A stretch of DNA of 64,000 nt from NCBI RefSeq assembly GCF_030450125.1, contig NZ_CP123923.1:6519501-6583500 (forward strand), written 5' to 3'. The stretch is from Streptomyces sp. WP-1 (lineage in GTDB: Bacteria; Actinomycetota; Actinomycetes; Streptomycetales; Streptomycetaceae). A model generated the notes under the pieces. That model saw only the letters and a list, made by a program, of their open reading frames with translations, had not been told where the DNA came from and made no database searches. Numbering within the stretch: the stretch's first letter is position 1; every line of letters begins with the position of its first letter. This document shows positions 7,271 through 15,568 of this stretch, piece after piece. The translations under genes and the position numbers were made by a program.

Positions 7271-8596
7271 ATGCCCGCATCACCGAGCACCGCCCGGGCC
7301 ATCAACGACCGGCTGGCCCTGGGGCTCCTCCAGGACCAGGGCCCGCTGACCGCGGGGCAGTTGAAGCAGCTGACGGGGCTGTCCCGGCCGACGGTCGCCG
7401 ATCTCGTCGAACGGCTCGGCGCGGCCGGGCTGATCACCGTCGTGGGGGAGTCCGGCGCGGCCCGCCGGGGACCGAACGCCCGGCTCTACGGCATCGCCGC
7501 CGACCGCGCCCATCTGGCGGCGCTCGATGTGCGCACCGAGGGGGTCGTCGTGCTGGTCGCCGACCTGGTGGGGCGGGTGCTCGCGGAGGCGTCCGTGCCG
7601 ATCGAGGGGGACACCGGGACCGGGCCCGCGGTGCGGCGGGTGGTGGCGGCGGTGGCGGGGGCCGTCGGGCGGGCCGGCGTCGAGGGGCTGCACACGGCCG
7701 GCATCGGCGCGCCGGGCCTCATCGACCCGGCCACGGGTGACCTGCGCGACTCCGCGGGGCTGCCCGCGTGGCACCGCAGCCTGTCCGCCGCCCTCCAGGA
7801 ACGGCTGCCGGGGGCCCGCGTCACCGTGGAGAACGAGACCAACCTCGCCGCCCTCGCCGAACAGCGCGAGGGCGCCGCCCGCGACCGCGACACCTTCGTC
7901 CTCCTCTGGCTCGGCCACGGCACCGGCGCGGCGGTCGTCCTCGACGGCACCCTGCGCCGCGGCGCCTCCGGCGGCACCGGCGAGATCGGCTTCCTCCCGG
8001 TGCCGGGCACCCCCACGCTCCCCTCCGCCACGGACTGCACGGGCGGCTTCCACACACTGGCGGGTGCGGCGGCGGTCGTCTCCCTCGCCGGGGAACACGG
8101 CCTGCCGACACCGACGACACCGGACGGCCCCGGGGCGGCGGGGGTCGTGCGGTGGGCGGTGGAGCGGGTCACGGCGGCGGGGGAGTCCGGCGGGCTGGGC
8201 GGGCCGGAACAGAAGGGGGAGCCGGCGAGGGAGTTCGCGGGGGCGGCGGAGGAGGGGAAGCCGGTGACGGGGTTCGCCGGGACGGCGGCGGAGGCCGACG
8301 CCTGTGCGCGCTTCCTCTCCGCCCTCGCCGACCGTCTCGCCATCGGCGCCGCCTCCGTCGTCGCCGTGCTGGACCCCGGCTGCGTGGTGCTCGGCGGAGA
8401 GATCGGCCACGCCGGGGGCGATGTGCTCGCCGGGCTCGTGGCGGAGCGGCTCGGGGCGATGTCGCCCCTGCCCACCGAGGTCCGCGTCGGCGCACTCGGT
8501 GGCTCCGCCGTCCTGCGGGGCGCCCTGCTGACGGCCCGCGACCAGGCCCAGGACGAGCTGTGGTCCGCCCCGCTCCGGTCACCGGTCCCGTCGTAG
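7271..8596 (+). CDS. ROK-family transcriptional regulator
   Basis: A 441-residue regulator. An N-terminal winged helix (LTAGQLKQLTGLSRPTVADLVERLGAAGLI, about residues 25-60) is followed by a ROK sugar-kinase-like fold with GAPGLIDPATGDLRDS, VENETNLAALAEQ and GHGTGAAVVLDGTLRRGASG. The usual ROK zinc motif (C-x-C-G-x-x-G-C) is not recognisable; that position reads DCTGGFHTLAG. The kinase Asp of the E-N-D-A-N motif is replaced (ENETN), so a pure ligand-binding regulator is likely. A low-complexity Gly/Glu insertion sits at about residues 285-345. It is divergent from the MFS gene it probably controls. Confidence 0.85.
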   Translation: MPASPSTARAINDRLALGLLQDQGPLTAGQLKQLTGLSRPTVADLVERLGAAGLITVVGESGAARRGPNARLYGIAADRAHLAALDVRTEGVVVLVADLVGRVLAEASVPIEGDTGTGPAVRRVVAAVAGAVGRAGVEGLHTAGIGAPGLIDPATGDLRDSAGLPAWHRSLSAALQERLPGARVTVENETNLAALAEQREGAARDRDTFVLLWLGHGTGAAVVLDGTLRRGASGGTGEIGFLPVPGTPTLPSATDCTGGFHTLAGAAAVVSLAGEHGLPTPTTPDGPGAAGVVRWAVERVTAAGESGGLGGPEQKGEPAREFAGAAEEGKPVTGFAGTAAEADACARFLSALADRLAIGAASVVAVLDPGCVVLGGEIGHAGGDVLAGLVAERLGAMSPLPTEVRVGALGGSAVLRGALLTARDQAQDELWSAPLRSPVPS

Positions 8597-8704
8597 CGGC
8601 GCCGGCCGGACCGGACCCACGGGCCGGATCCCGTCGGCGGACCGCGCCCGGACAGGGCGCGAGGGCGAGACGCGGCATCGCCCCGGTTCCGGAGGGCTGG
8701 GCGA

Positions 8705-8742
8705 CCCGGCGGCGGGCAAGGGCCGTCGTCACCGCCGCCGGG
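8705..8742 (+). terminator. Hairpin terminator downstream of the ROK gene
   Basis: An 11-bp perfect stem pairs 8705-8715 (CCCGGCGGCGG) with 8732-8742, with a 16-nt loop, about 110 bp after the ROK stop codon. There is no T-run, which is common in Streptomyces. Confidence 0.5.
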
Positions 8743-8752
8743 CCCGATCGGC

Positions 8753-8782
8753 ACCCTAAAAGGACTAGACCATTACGGTCAA
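8753..8782 (-). promoter_or_regulatory. Candidate vegetative promoter with DasR-like (dre) site in its spacer
   Basis: On the minus strand a TTGACC -35 box (8777-8782) is followed after 18 bp by TAGGGT (8753-8758). The spacer contains TGGTCTAGTCC. Aligned to the remembered DasR consensus ACTGGTCTAGACCACT, positions 8759-8774 match at 12 of 16. A near-identical arrangement lies at 24579-24607. It would read leftwards towards the ROK 3' end, where no convincing gene is seen, so its target is unclear. Confidence 0.4.
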
Positions 8783-8889
8783 TGGGGCTGGAGGGGCCAA
8801 CCCGCACCGAAGAGGGGGGAGTTGGGGGCGGGGCTCGCGGCGCCCGCCTCCGGGGGGTACGGAGTGTGAGCGAGCCCACACGGACCCCC

Positions 8890-8919
8890 TGTCGGCGCGG
8901 CCGCCCGGCGTGGCACACT
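8890..8919 (+). promoter_or_regulatory. Candidate promoter of the riboflavin operon
   Basis: TGTCGG (8890-8895) and CACACT (8914-8919) are separated by 18 bp and would start transcription a few bases before the FMN riboswitch at 8938. The match is moderate and the position fits well. Confidence 0.4.
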
Positions 8920-8937
8920 GGCCGTGTACCAGAAGCA

Positions 8938-9064
8938 GCGCACTCCGGGGTCGGTGAAAGTCCGAACCGGCGGTTACAGTCCGCGACCCGGTCGCCTCCA
9001 GCGACCGGTTGACCAGGTGAAATTCCTGGACCGACGGTTAAAGTCCGGATGGGAGGCAGTGCGC
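8938..9064 (+). promoter_or_regulatory. FMN riboswitch (RFN element)
   Basis: The conserved RFN blocks are clear: GGGGTCGGTGAAAGTCCGAA, ACCGGCGGTTACAGTCCGCG, TGACCAGGTGAAATTCCTGG, ACCGACGGTTAAAGTCCGGA and TGGGAGGCAGTGCGC. The closing stem pairs GCGCACT at 8938-8944 with AGTGCGC at 9058-9064. It binds flavin mononucleotide and switches off the downstream riboflavin genes when FMN is plentiful. It lies 163 bp before ribE, with a terminator hairpin in between. Confidence 0.97.
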
Positions 9065-9107
9065 GGCGGGCGGGCATGCGTTCCGTGTGCGCGCCGCCGT
9101 ATCCGGT

Positions 9108-9134
9108 CTCGTCCGTATCCGGACGGGCCCTTTT
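9108..9134 (+). terminator. Intrinsic terminator, expression platform of the FMN riboswitch
   Basis: CTCGTCCG (9108-9115) pairs with CGGACGGG (9120-9127) across a TATC loop, one pair being G-U, and is followed by CCC and TTTT at 9131-9134. A T-run after a stem is rare in this window, which supports FMN-dependent premature termination. Confidence 0.75.
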
Positions 9135-9227
9135 CGGCGACGCCCCGAGTGTGTGCTCACCCGTAGATTCTGTCGTCCGTCGACAGGCCCCGGAGTCCGT
9201 GCCCCATGAGGCAGGAGGACCCGGGAA

Positions 9228-9851
9228 GTGTTCACCGGAATCGTCGAAGAGCTGGGTGAGGTCACCGCCGTCGAGAACCTCGGCGACGCCTCCCGTTTCC
9301 GGCTCCGCGGCCCCGTCGTCACCGACGGCGCCCGGCATGGCGACTCCATCGCCGTGAACGGGGTCTGTCTCACCGTCGTCGACCACGAGGGCGACGAGTT
9401 CACCGCCGACGTCATGGCCGAGACCCTGAAGCGCTCCAGCCTGGGCGCGCTCACCACCGGCTCCCGCGTCAACCTCGAACGCCCCACCGCCGTCGGCGCC
9501 CGTCTCGGCGGCCACATCGTGCAGGGCCATGTCGACGGCACCGGCGAGGTCCTGGAGCGCACGGCCTCCGAGCACTGGGAGATCGTGAAGATCTCCCTGC
9601 CCGCCGGCCTCGCCCGCTACGTGGTCGAGAAGGGCTCCATCACCGTCGACGGCATCAGCCTCACCGTCGTGGACGCCGGCCCCGGCCACTTCACCGTCAG
9701 CCTCATCCCCACCACCCTCGCCCTGACCACGCTCGGCGTGAAGCAGCCCGGCGACCCGGTCAACCTCGAGGTGGACGTCATCGCCAAGTACGTCGAGCGC
9801 CTCCTCACGGTGGGCCGCGCCGACGGGAGCGGACAGGAGGCCGGCCGGTGA
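9228..9851 (+). CDS. ribE: Riboflavin synthase alpha chain
   Basis: A 207-residue enzyme that dismutates two 6,7-dimethyl-8-ribityllumazines to riboflavin. It has the two tandem lumazine-binding barrels expected: [10 protein letters not shown] with [14 protein letters not shown] in the first half, and [17 protein letters not shown] with [13 protein letters not shown] in the second. The GTG at 9228 has AGGAGG 9 bases upstream. It is the first gene behind the FMN riboswitch and overlaps ribM by 4 bp (GTGA). Length and motifs match the family fully. Confidence 0.96.
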   Translation: MFTGIVEELGEVTAVENLGDASRFRLRGPVVTDGARHGDSIAVNGVCLTVVDHEGDEFTADVMAETLKRSSLGALTTGSRVNLERPTAVGARLGGHIVQGHVDGTGEVLERTASEHWEIVKISLPAGLARYVVEKGSITVDGISLTVVDAGPGHFTVSLIPTTLALTTLGVKQPGDPVNLEVDVIAKYVERLLTVGRADGSGQEAGR

Positions 9852-10489
9852 ACTCGCTGAACACCGAGGCGTTCACCCTCTTCGGACAGCACATCCTGTG
9901 GTCCGACATGACCGGCAACATCCTCGGCCTGATCGGACTCGTCCTCGGCTGGCGCCGCTCCCTGTGGAGCTGGCCGGTGCAGTTCGTCTCCGGCCTGGTC
10001 CTCTTCGCCGCCTTCTACGGCCACCTCACCGGCAGCGCCGGCAAGCAGGCCGTCGTCATGGTCGTCGCCCTCTACGGCTTCTGGCAGTGGAACCGCGGCC
10101 GGGGCGGGACCGGCGACGGCCACATCTCTCCCCGCTTCGCCACCTGGCGCGAGCGCGCCGCCCTGATCGGCGCCGCCGCGATCGGCACCGTCGCCGTCGC
10201 CCTGCTGTTCACCGCGTTCCCGGAACTGTCCTGGGACCCCTGGCCGGACGCCTACATCTTCGTCGGCACCGTCGTCGCGATGTACGCGCAGGCCAAGGGC
10301 ATGGTCGAGTTCTGGTTCGCCTGGCTGCTCGTCGACGTCGTCGGCGTCCCCCTCAACTTCACCAACGGCTACGCCTTCTCCGGCTTCGTCTACGTCATCT
10401 ACGGCGCACTCGTCCTGTGGGGCATGCGCGACTGGTGGCTGCGCTCCCGCAAGAGCACGCGGCCCGCTCTGGAAGGAGCACCGGCATGA
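9848..10489 (+). CDS. ribM: Riboflavin transporter RibM (PnuC-like)
   Basis: A 213-residue integral membrane protein with about 7 hydrophobic segments and the PnuC-type W-x-W pattern ([27 protein letters not shown]). It resembles the RibM facilitator described in riboflavin operons of Streptomyces and Corynebacterium, which imports riboflavin or roseoflavin; PnuC relatives carry nicotinamide riboside. Its place between ribE and ribBA, with 4-bp overlaps on both sides (GTGA and ATGA), and control by the FMN riboswitch argue for riboflavin. Confidence 0.9.
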   Translation: MNSLNTEAFTLFGQHILWSDMTGNILGLIGLVLGWRRSLWSWPVQFVSGLVLFAAFYGHLTGSAGKQAVVMVVALYGFWQWNRGRGGTGDGHISPRFATWRERAALIGAAAIGTVAVALLFTAFPELSWDPWPDAYIFVGTVVAMYAQAKGMVEFWFAWLLVDVVGVPLNFTNGYAFSGFVYVIYGALVLWGMRDWWLRSRKSTRPALEGAPA

Positions 10490-11790
10490 CCTCGGCCACC
10501 CCGCTCTACGACCCCTACTCCTACTCCTACGACGGCGACAGCGTCGAGGAGTTCACCCTCGACCCCGTCGGGCAGGCCGTCGCCGACATCGCCGCCGGGC
10601 GCCCCGTGATCGTCGTCGACGACGAGGACCGGGAGAACGAGGGCGACCTCGTCATCGCCGCCGAGAAGGTGACCCCCGAGATCGTCGCCTTCATGATGAG
10701 CGAGTGCCGGGGCCTGGTCTGCGCCCCCATGGAGGCCGCGGAACTCGACCGGCTGCGGCTGCCGCAGATGGTCGAGGACAACACCGAGTCGATGAAGACC
10801 GCCTTCACCGTCTCCGTGGACGCCTCCGGCGCGCACGGCGTGACCACCGGCATCTCCGCCGCCGACCGCGCCACCACCCTCCAGCTGCTCGCGAGCGGCA
10901 CCGCGGGGCCCGCCGACTTCGTGCGCCCCGGCCATGTCTTCCCGCTGCGCGCCCGGCCCGGCGGTGTCCTGGAGCGCAACGGCCACACCGAGGCCGCCGT
11001 CGACCTCGCCCGGCTCGCGGGGCTGCGCCCGGCCGGCGCCATCGTGGAGATCGCCGGTGAGGACGGCCGGATGCTGCGGCTGCCCGAGCTGATCCCGTTC
11101 GCCCGCAAGCACGGCCTGACGATCATCTCCATCGAGGACCTGATCGCCCACCGCCGCGGCACCGAGCCCACCGTCCGCCGCGAGGCCGAGACCCTGCTGC
11201 CCACCCGGCACGGCACCTTCACCGCGCACGGCTACCGCTCCACCGTCGACGGCGTCGAGCACGTCGCCCTCGTCCACGGCGAGATCGGCACCGGCGAGGA
11301 CGTCCTGGTCCGGGTGCACTCCGAGTGCCTCACCGGCGATGTCTTCGGCTCGCTGCGCTGCGACTGCGGCCCCCAGCTGGACAGCTCCCTCGCCCGCATC
11401 CAGGAGGAGGGCCGCGGCGTCGTGGTCTACCTGCGCGGGCACGAGGGCCGCGGCATCGGCCTGCTGTCCAAGCTGCGCGCCTACGAACTCCAGGAGCGGG
11501 GCCGTGACACGCTCGACGCCAACCTGGAACTCGGCCTGCCCGCCGACGCCCGCGACTACGGGGCCGGCGCCCAGATCCTCGCCGACCTCGGCGTGCGCAG
11601 CGTCCGGCTGATGACCAACAACCCCGACAAGGCCGACGCGCTGGAGCGCCACGGCGTGCGGGTCGCCGGGCGGGAGCCGATGCCGGTCCAGGCGGGCGAG
11701 CACAATCTGCGCTATCTGCGCACCAAGCGGGACCGGATGGGCCACGACCTGCCCTGGCTGGACACCCCGGCCACCTGCCCGAACCAGTAG
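10486..11790 (+). CDS. ribBA: Bifunctional 3,4-dihydroxy-2-butanone-4-phosphate synthase / GTP cyclohydrolase II
   Basis: A 434-residue fusion of the two entry enzymes of riboflavin synthesis. The N-terminal half (residues 20-220) has the DHBP synthase motifs [18 protein letters not shown] and [18 protein letters not shown]. The C-terminal half has the GTP cyclohydrolase II zinc site C-x(10)-C-x-C ([20 protein letters not shown]) and the catalytic [20 protein letters not shown]. The ATG at 10486 overlaps the ribM stop (ATGA). A tyrosine-rich N-terminal tail precedes the first domain. No inactivating substitution is visible in either half. Confidence 0.96.
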   Translation: MTSATPLYDPYSYSYDGDSVEEFTLDPVGQAVADIAAGRPVIVVDDEDRENEGDLVIAAEKVTPEIVAFMMSECRGLVCAPMEAAELDRLRLPQMVEDNTESMKTAFTVSVDASGAHGVTTGISAADRATTLQLLASGTAGPADFVRPGHVFPLRARPGGVLERNGHTEAAVDLARLAGLRPAGAIVEIAGEDGRMLRLPELIPFARKHGLTIISIEDLIAHRRGTEPTVRREAETLLPTRHGTFTAHGYRSTVDGVEHVALVHGEIGTGEDVLVRVHSECLTGDVFGSLRCDCGPQLDSSLARIQEEGRGVVVYLRGHEGRGIGLLSKLRAYELQERGRDTLDANLELGLPADARDYGAGAQILADLGVRSVRLMTNNPDKADALERHGVRVAGREPMPVQAGEHNLRYLRTKRDRMGHDLPWLDTPATCPNQ

Positions 11791-11835
11791 AACCAGTAAG
11801 CAAGCAACACCGGCGAGAAGGCACTTAGGAGAGAC

Positions 11836-12321
11836 GTGAGCGGCAAGGGTGCACCGGAACTGTCCGTACGCAACGTCGGCGACCTCAGGGTCGCCGTCAT
11901 CGCGGCGCAGTGGCACGAGAAGGTGATGGACGGTCTGGTGAACGGCGCCCTGCGCGCCCTCGGCGACCTCGGGATCGACGAGCCGACCCTGATCCGGGTC
12001 CCCGGCAGCTTCGAGCTCCCGGTCGCCGCCAAGGTGCTGGCCGCGCGCGGCTACGACGCGGTGGTCGCCCTCGGCGTCGTCATCCGCGGCGGCACCCCCC
12101 ACTTCGACTACGTGTGCCAGGGCGTCACCCAGGGCCTCACCCAGGTCTCCGTGGAGACCGGCGTCCCGGTCGGCTTCGGCGTGCTCACCTGCGACACCGA
12201 GGAGCAGGCCCTGGACCGGGCCGGCATCGAGGGCTCCAGCGAGGACAAGGGCCACGAGGCGGTGATCGCGGCGGTCTCGACGGCCGCGACGCTGCGTTCG
12301 GTATCCGAACCCTGGCACTGA
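11836..12321 (+). CDS. ribH: 6,7-dimethyl-8-ribityllumazine synthase
   Basis: A 161-residue lumazine synthase, which condenses the ribBA products' downstream intermediates to the riboflavin synthase substrate and usually forms large shells. Motifs: [54 protein letters not shown] (with the catalytic His) and [17 protein letters not shown]. The GTG at 11836 is preceded by AGGAGAG. It follows ribBA by 45 bp in the same transcript. Confidence 0.96.
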   Translation: MSGKGAPELSVRNVGDLRVAVIAAQWHEKVMDGLVNGALRALGDLGIDEPTLIRVPGSFELPVAAKVLAARGYDAVVALGVVIRGGTPHFDYVCQGVTQGLTQVSVETGVPVGFGVLTCDTEEQALDRAGIEGSSEDKGHEAVIAAVSTAATLRSVSEPWH

Positions 12322-12355
12322 GGCGCCGGTCGGAGCGCGTAGGGTGAGGACCACC

Positions 12356-12628
12356 ATGTCCAAGAAGACGTTCGAGGAGCTCTTCACCGAGCTCCAGCAC
12401 AAGGCCGCCCACGGCGATCCCGCCACCTCCCGCACCGCCGAACTGGTCGGCAAGGGGGTCCATGCCATCGGCAAGAAGGTCGTCGAAGAGGCCGCCGAGG
12501 TCTGGATGGCCGCCGAGTACGAGGGCAAGGAGGCGGCAGCCGAGGAGATCTCCCAGCTGCTGTACCACGTCCAGGTGATGATGGTCGCCCGCGGGATCTC
12601 CCTGGACGACGTCTACGCCCACCTCTGA
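12356..12628 (+). CDS. hisE: Phosphoribosyl-ATP pyrophosphatase
   Basis: A 90-residue all-alpha MazG-like enzyme of histidine synthesis. It hydrolyses phosphoribosyl-ATP to phosphoribosyl-AMP and pyrophosphate. [37 protein letters not shown] contains the E-E-x-x-E and E-x-x-x-L metal-binding pattern. The ATG at 12356 is chosen over an in-frame GTG at 12344 because GAGGA lies 5 bases upstream and homologues are about 90 residues. It sits 34 bp after ribH, so the his genes probably ride on the riboswitch-controlled transcript at least in part. Confidence 0.94.
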   Translation: MSKKTFEELFTELQHKAAHGDPATSRTAELVGKGVHAIGKKVVEEAAEVWMAAEYEGKEAAAEEISQLLYHVQVMMVARGISLDDVYAHL

Positions 12629-12694
12629 CCGAACCGCCGCGCCGTGCCGCGGCACACCGCACCAGCCCCCTTCACCGCAAAGGAAGCCGTCCTC

Positions 12695-13543
12695 ATGCTG
12701 CGCATCGCCGTCCCCAACAAGGGTTCCCTGTCCGGCCCTGCGGCGGACATGCTGCATGAGGCCGGCTACCGGCAGCGCCGGGAGACCAAGGAACTGCGGG
12801 TCGTGGACCCGGGCAACGAGGTCGAGCTGTTCTACCTCCGCCCCCGCGACATCGCCATCTACGTCTCCTCCGGCCGCCTCGACATCGGCATCACCGGCCG
12901 CGACCTGCTGGTCGACTCCGGCGCGGACGCCGAGGAGATCCTGGCGCTCGGCTTCGCCCGCTCCACCTTCCGCTACGCCGGCAAGCCGGGCACCGCGACC
13001 GGCGTCGAGGACCTGAAGGGCCGTACGGTCGCCACCTCGTACGAGGGCATCGTCGCCCGGCACCTCGCCGACAGCGGCGTCGACGCCTCCGTCGTCCACC
13101 TGGACGGCGCCGTGGAGACCGCGATCGAGCTGGGCGTCGCCGAGGTCATCGCCGACGTCGTGGAGACCGGCACCAGCCTGCGCAACGCGGGCCTGGAGGT
13201 CTTCGGCGAGCCGATCATGAAGTCCGAGGCCATCGTGGTCCGCCGCACCGGCGCGGACACGGAGGAGCCCAGGGTCCAGCAGTTCCTGCGCCGCCTCCAG
13301 GGCGTCCTGGTCGCCCGGACGTACGTGATGATGGACTACGACTGCCGGGTCGAGCAGCTGGAGAAGGCCGTCGCCCTCACCCCCGGCCTGGAGTCCCCGA
13401 CCGTGTCCCCGCTGCACAACGAGGGCTGGGTCGCGGTCCGCGCCATGGTCCCCGCCAAGGAGGCGCAGCGGATCATGGACGACCTCTACGCCATCGGCGC
13501 CCGCGCCATCCTGACCACGGCCATCCACGCCTGCCGCCTCTGA
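12695..13543 (+). CDS. hisG: ATP phosphoribosyltransferase, long form
   Basis: A 282-residue enzyme catalysing the first, feedback-controlled step of histidine synthesis. It begins LRIAVPNKGSLSGPAADMLHEAGY. DIGITGRDLLVDSGADAEEI and the PRPP loop ELGVAEVIADVVETGTSLRNAGLEV are intact. The C-terminal ACT-like regulatory domain (about residues 205-282, ending AIGARAILTTAIHACRL) marks the long form, which needs no HisZ. The ATG at 12695 is chosen because conserved sequence starts there; an upstream in-frame GTG would add 17 non-conserved residues. Confidence 0.95.
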   Translation: MLRIAVPNKGSLSGPAADMLHEAGYRQRRETKELRVVDPGNEVELFYLRPRDIAIYVSSGRLDIGITGRDLLVDSGADAEEILALGFARSTFRYAGKPGTATGVEDLKGRTVATSYEGIVARHLADSGVDASVVHLDGAVETAIELGVAEVIADVVETGTSLRNAGLEVFGEPIMKSEAIVVRRTGADTEEPRVQQFLRRLQGVLVARTYVMMDYDCRVEQLEKAVALTPGLESPTVSPLHNEGWVAVRAMVPAKEAQRIMDDLYAIGARAILTTAIHACRL

Positions 13544-13553
13544 GGGGTATGTG

Positions 13554-14018
13554 ATGTCCGACCTGCCGACCCTGCCCAGCCTCCCCGTCACCTTCCGGCC
13601 GGGCCACACCCGGGCCGTCCTGCTCACCGCCGCCGTGGCGATCTTCCTCACCATCTCGGCGGTCGCCCTGCTCCTGGAGGGCCTCGGCCCGGGGGAGCGG
13701 ATGAGTTTCGTGGTCACCGGGGCGCTGATCTTCTGGGTGCTCGCCCAGCTGGCCCGGATCAAGGTGGTCGCCGACGAGAGCGGCGTCACCGTCGTGAACA
13801 TCGCCAGCAGGCGGCGCCTGGACTGGGCGGAGATCCTTCAGGTGAACCTCCGTCCGGGCGATCCCTGGGTGTTCCTCAACCTCAGCGACGGCACCAGCCT
13901 GCCCGCGCTCGGCATCCAGCCGGGCATCGCCAGGCAGCGGGCGATCGCCGACGCCAAGGCGCTGCGGGCGCTCGCCGAGGCCCGCTCGGCCGTCCGCCCG
14001 GGGGAAGATCAGGGCTGA
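13554..14018 (+). CDS. PH-domain membrane protein
   Basis: A 154-residue protein. Two hydrophobic helices at about residues 20-60 (AVLLTAAVAIFLTISAVALLLEG and MSFVVTGALIFWVLAQLARI) are followed by a bacterial PH-like domain with VVADESGVTVVNIASRRRLDWAEI. Homologues sit after hisG in Streptomyces. It may be anchored with the PH domain facing the cytoplasm; function is unknown. The ATG at 13554 has GAGGGG 6 bases upstream; a GTG at 13551 is equally in frame. It starts 10 bp after hisG and ends just before a strong terminator. Confidence 0.75.
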   Translation: MSDLPTLPSLPVTFRPGHTRAVLLTAAVAIFLTISAVALLLEGLGPGERMSFVVTGALIFWVLAQLARIKVVADESGVTVVNIASRRRLDWAEILQVNLRPGDPWVFLNLSDGTSLPALGIQPGIARQRAIADAKALRALAEARSAVRPGEDQG

Positions 14019-14079
14019 CCCGGGGGCGACTCCGGGTCGCCCACCCTGCCCGCCCGGCCCCGGTCTTGATTAACCTGGT

Positions 14080-14111
14080 GGGCGGAGGCCGCGCCGATCG
14101 CGCCTCCGCCC
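14080..14111 (+). terminator. Strong hairpin terminator ending the rib-his transcript
   Basis: GGGCGGAGGC (14080-14089) pairs perfectly with GCCTCCGCCC (14102-14111). Inner bases CGCG/CGCG can extend the stem with one bulge. No T-run follows. It lies 60 bp after the PH-domain gene and before the CNNM genes. Confidence 0.65.
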
Positions 14112-14233
14112 CTGTGCGCCGCCCGGTGCCAGGGGTTCCTGCGACCCGAGGAGTGAATCCCCCCGGCGATGGACGGATCGTCCTGTAGTACCTGCGCCGC
14201 CCCCACCCGACATACCGGGGAGGCGGCGGCATC
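14112..14233 (+). promoter_or_regulatory. Possible structured leader of the CNNM/CorC pair
   Basis: The 122 bases before the first CNNM gene contain GGGGTTC paired with GAATCCCC (bulged), and two mutually exclusive small hairpins, CGAT-GGACGG-ATCG and GGAC-GGATC-GTCC, around 14168-14184. I could not match it to a known riboswitch such as the M-box or yybP-ykoY. It may be a metal-responsive leader or chance. Confidence 0.25.
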
Positions 14234-15568
14234 GTGACCACCCCTCTGCTGCTCCTCGCAGCCGCGTTCGTGCTGATCCTGGCCAACGGATTCTTCGTGG
14301 CCGCCGAATTCGGTCTGGTGACGGTCGAGCGCCCCGAGGCCGAGAAGGCCGCCGCCGACGGCGACAAGCGCGCTCGTACGGTCGTGGAGGCGCTGAAGGA
14401 ACTCTCCTTCCAGCTCTCCGGCACCCAGCTCGGCATCACCATCACCTCCCTGGTCGTCGGCATGCTCGCCGAACCCGCCCTGGGCCGGCTGCTGGGCGCC
14501 CCGTTCGCCGCGCTCGGCCTGCCCGACGGCATCGCCTCCGGTGCCGCCGTGCTCGTCGGCATGCTGCTGGCCTCCGCGATCCAGATGGTGATCGGCGAAC
14601 TGGTGCCCAAGAACTGGGCGGTCTCCCGGCCGCTCCAGGTCGCGCGCTTCGTCGCGGGCCCCCAGCATCGGTTCTCCCGGCTGTTCCGGCCGGTGATCGC
14701 CGCGCTCAACACGGTCGCCAACCGGCTGGTCCGCGCCCTCGGCGTCGAACCCGCCGACGAACTGGCCTCCGCCCGCACCCCCGGCGAACTGGTCTCCCTG
14801 GCCCGGCACTCCGCGCAGGCCGGCGCCCTGGAGCAGGACACCGCCGACCTGTTCGTACGCACCCTCTCGCTGGGCGAGCTGACCGCGCAGCACGTGATGA
14901 CCCCGCGCGTGAAGGTCAGCGCGCTCCAGGACTCGGCCACCGCCGAGGACGTGGTCAACCTCACCCGGGCCACCGGACTGTCCCGCTTCCCCGTCTACCG
15001 GGAGAAGATCGACGAGATCGTCGGCATGGCCCACCTCAAGGACGCCCTCGCCGTCCCGGCGCACGACCGGCTGCGCACCCCGGTCGGCCGCATCGCCCGC
15101 CCCGCGCTGCTGGTCCCCGAGACCCTGCCCGTCCAGCCCCTGCTGGCCCGGCTGCGCAGCGAACAGCCCATCGCGGTCGTGGTGGACGAGTACGGCGGCA
15201 CGGCCGGCGTGGTCACCCTGGAGGACATCGTCGAGGAACTGGTCGGCGAGGTCCGCGACGAGCACGACGCCAAGGACGTGCCCGAGCTGGCCGCCGCCCC
15301 GCCCGAGGACGGCAGGCCCGCCTGGGACGTGGCCGGCAGCTGCCGGGTCGACATCCTCCAGCGCATAGGCCTGGACGTGCCCGAGGGGCCGTACGAGACC
15401 GTCGCCGGACTGGTCGCCGATCTGCTCGGCCGGATCCCGGCCCCCGGCGACCGGGCCGAACTGCCCGGCTGGCGGCTCGCGGTCCGCCAGGTCGGCCACT
15501 ACCGCGCCGAACGGGTCCGCCTGGTCAGGACGGCCCCGGCGGCGAACATCGCGGAGGCCGCCCGATGA
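14234..15568 (+). CDS. CNNM/CorC-family membrane protein with CBS pair (long form)
   Basis: A 444-residue protein. Residues 1-200 form the DUF21/CNNM membrane domain with several hydrophobic helices (AAAFVLILANGFFVAAEFGLV, AVLVGMLLASAIQMVIGELVPKNWAV). A CBS pair follows at about 215-335 (HVMTPRVKVSALQD, AVVVDEYGGTAGVVTLEDIVEELVGE), then a C-terminal CorC_HlyC domain (AGSCRVDILQRIGLDVPEGPYETVAG). The family includes Mg2+ and Co2+ exporters; the older label 'hemolysin' is misleading. The GTG at 14234 follows GGGGAGGCGG. It overlaps the shorter paralogue by 4 bp (ATGA), suggesting a heteromer or coupled translation. Confidence 0.88.
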   Translation: MTTPLLLLAAAFVLILANGFFVAAEFGLVTVERPEAEKAAADGDKRARTVVEALKELSFQLSGTQLGITITSLVVGMLAEPALGRLLGAPFAALGLPDGIASGAAVLVGMLLASAIQMVIGELVPKNWAVSRPLQVARFVAGPQHRFSRLFRPVIAALNTVANRLVRALGVEPADELASARTPGELVSLARHSAQAGALEQDTADLFVRTLSLGELTAQHVMTPRVKVSALQDSATAEDVVNLTRATGLSRFPVYREKIDEIVGMAHLKDALAVPAHDRLRTPVGRIARPALLVPETLPVQPLLARLRSEQPIAVVVDEYGGTAGVVTLEDIVEELVGEVRDEHDAKDVPELAAAPPEDGRPAWDVAGSCRVDILQRIGLDVPEGPYETVAGLVADLLGRIPAPGDRAELPGWRLAVRQVGHYRAERVRLVRTAPAANIAEAAR

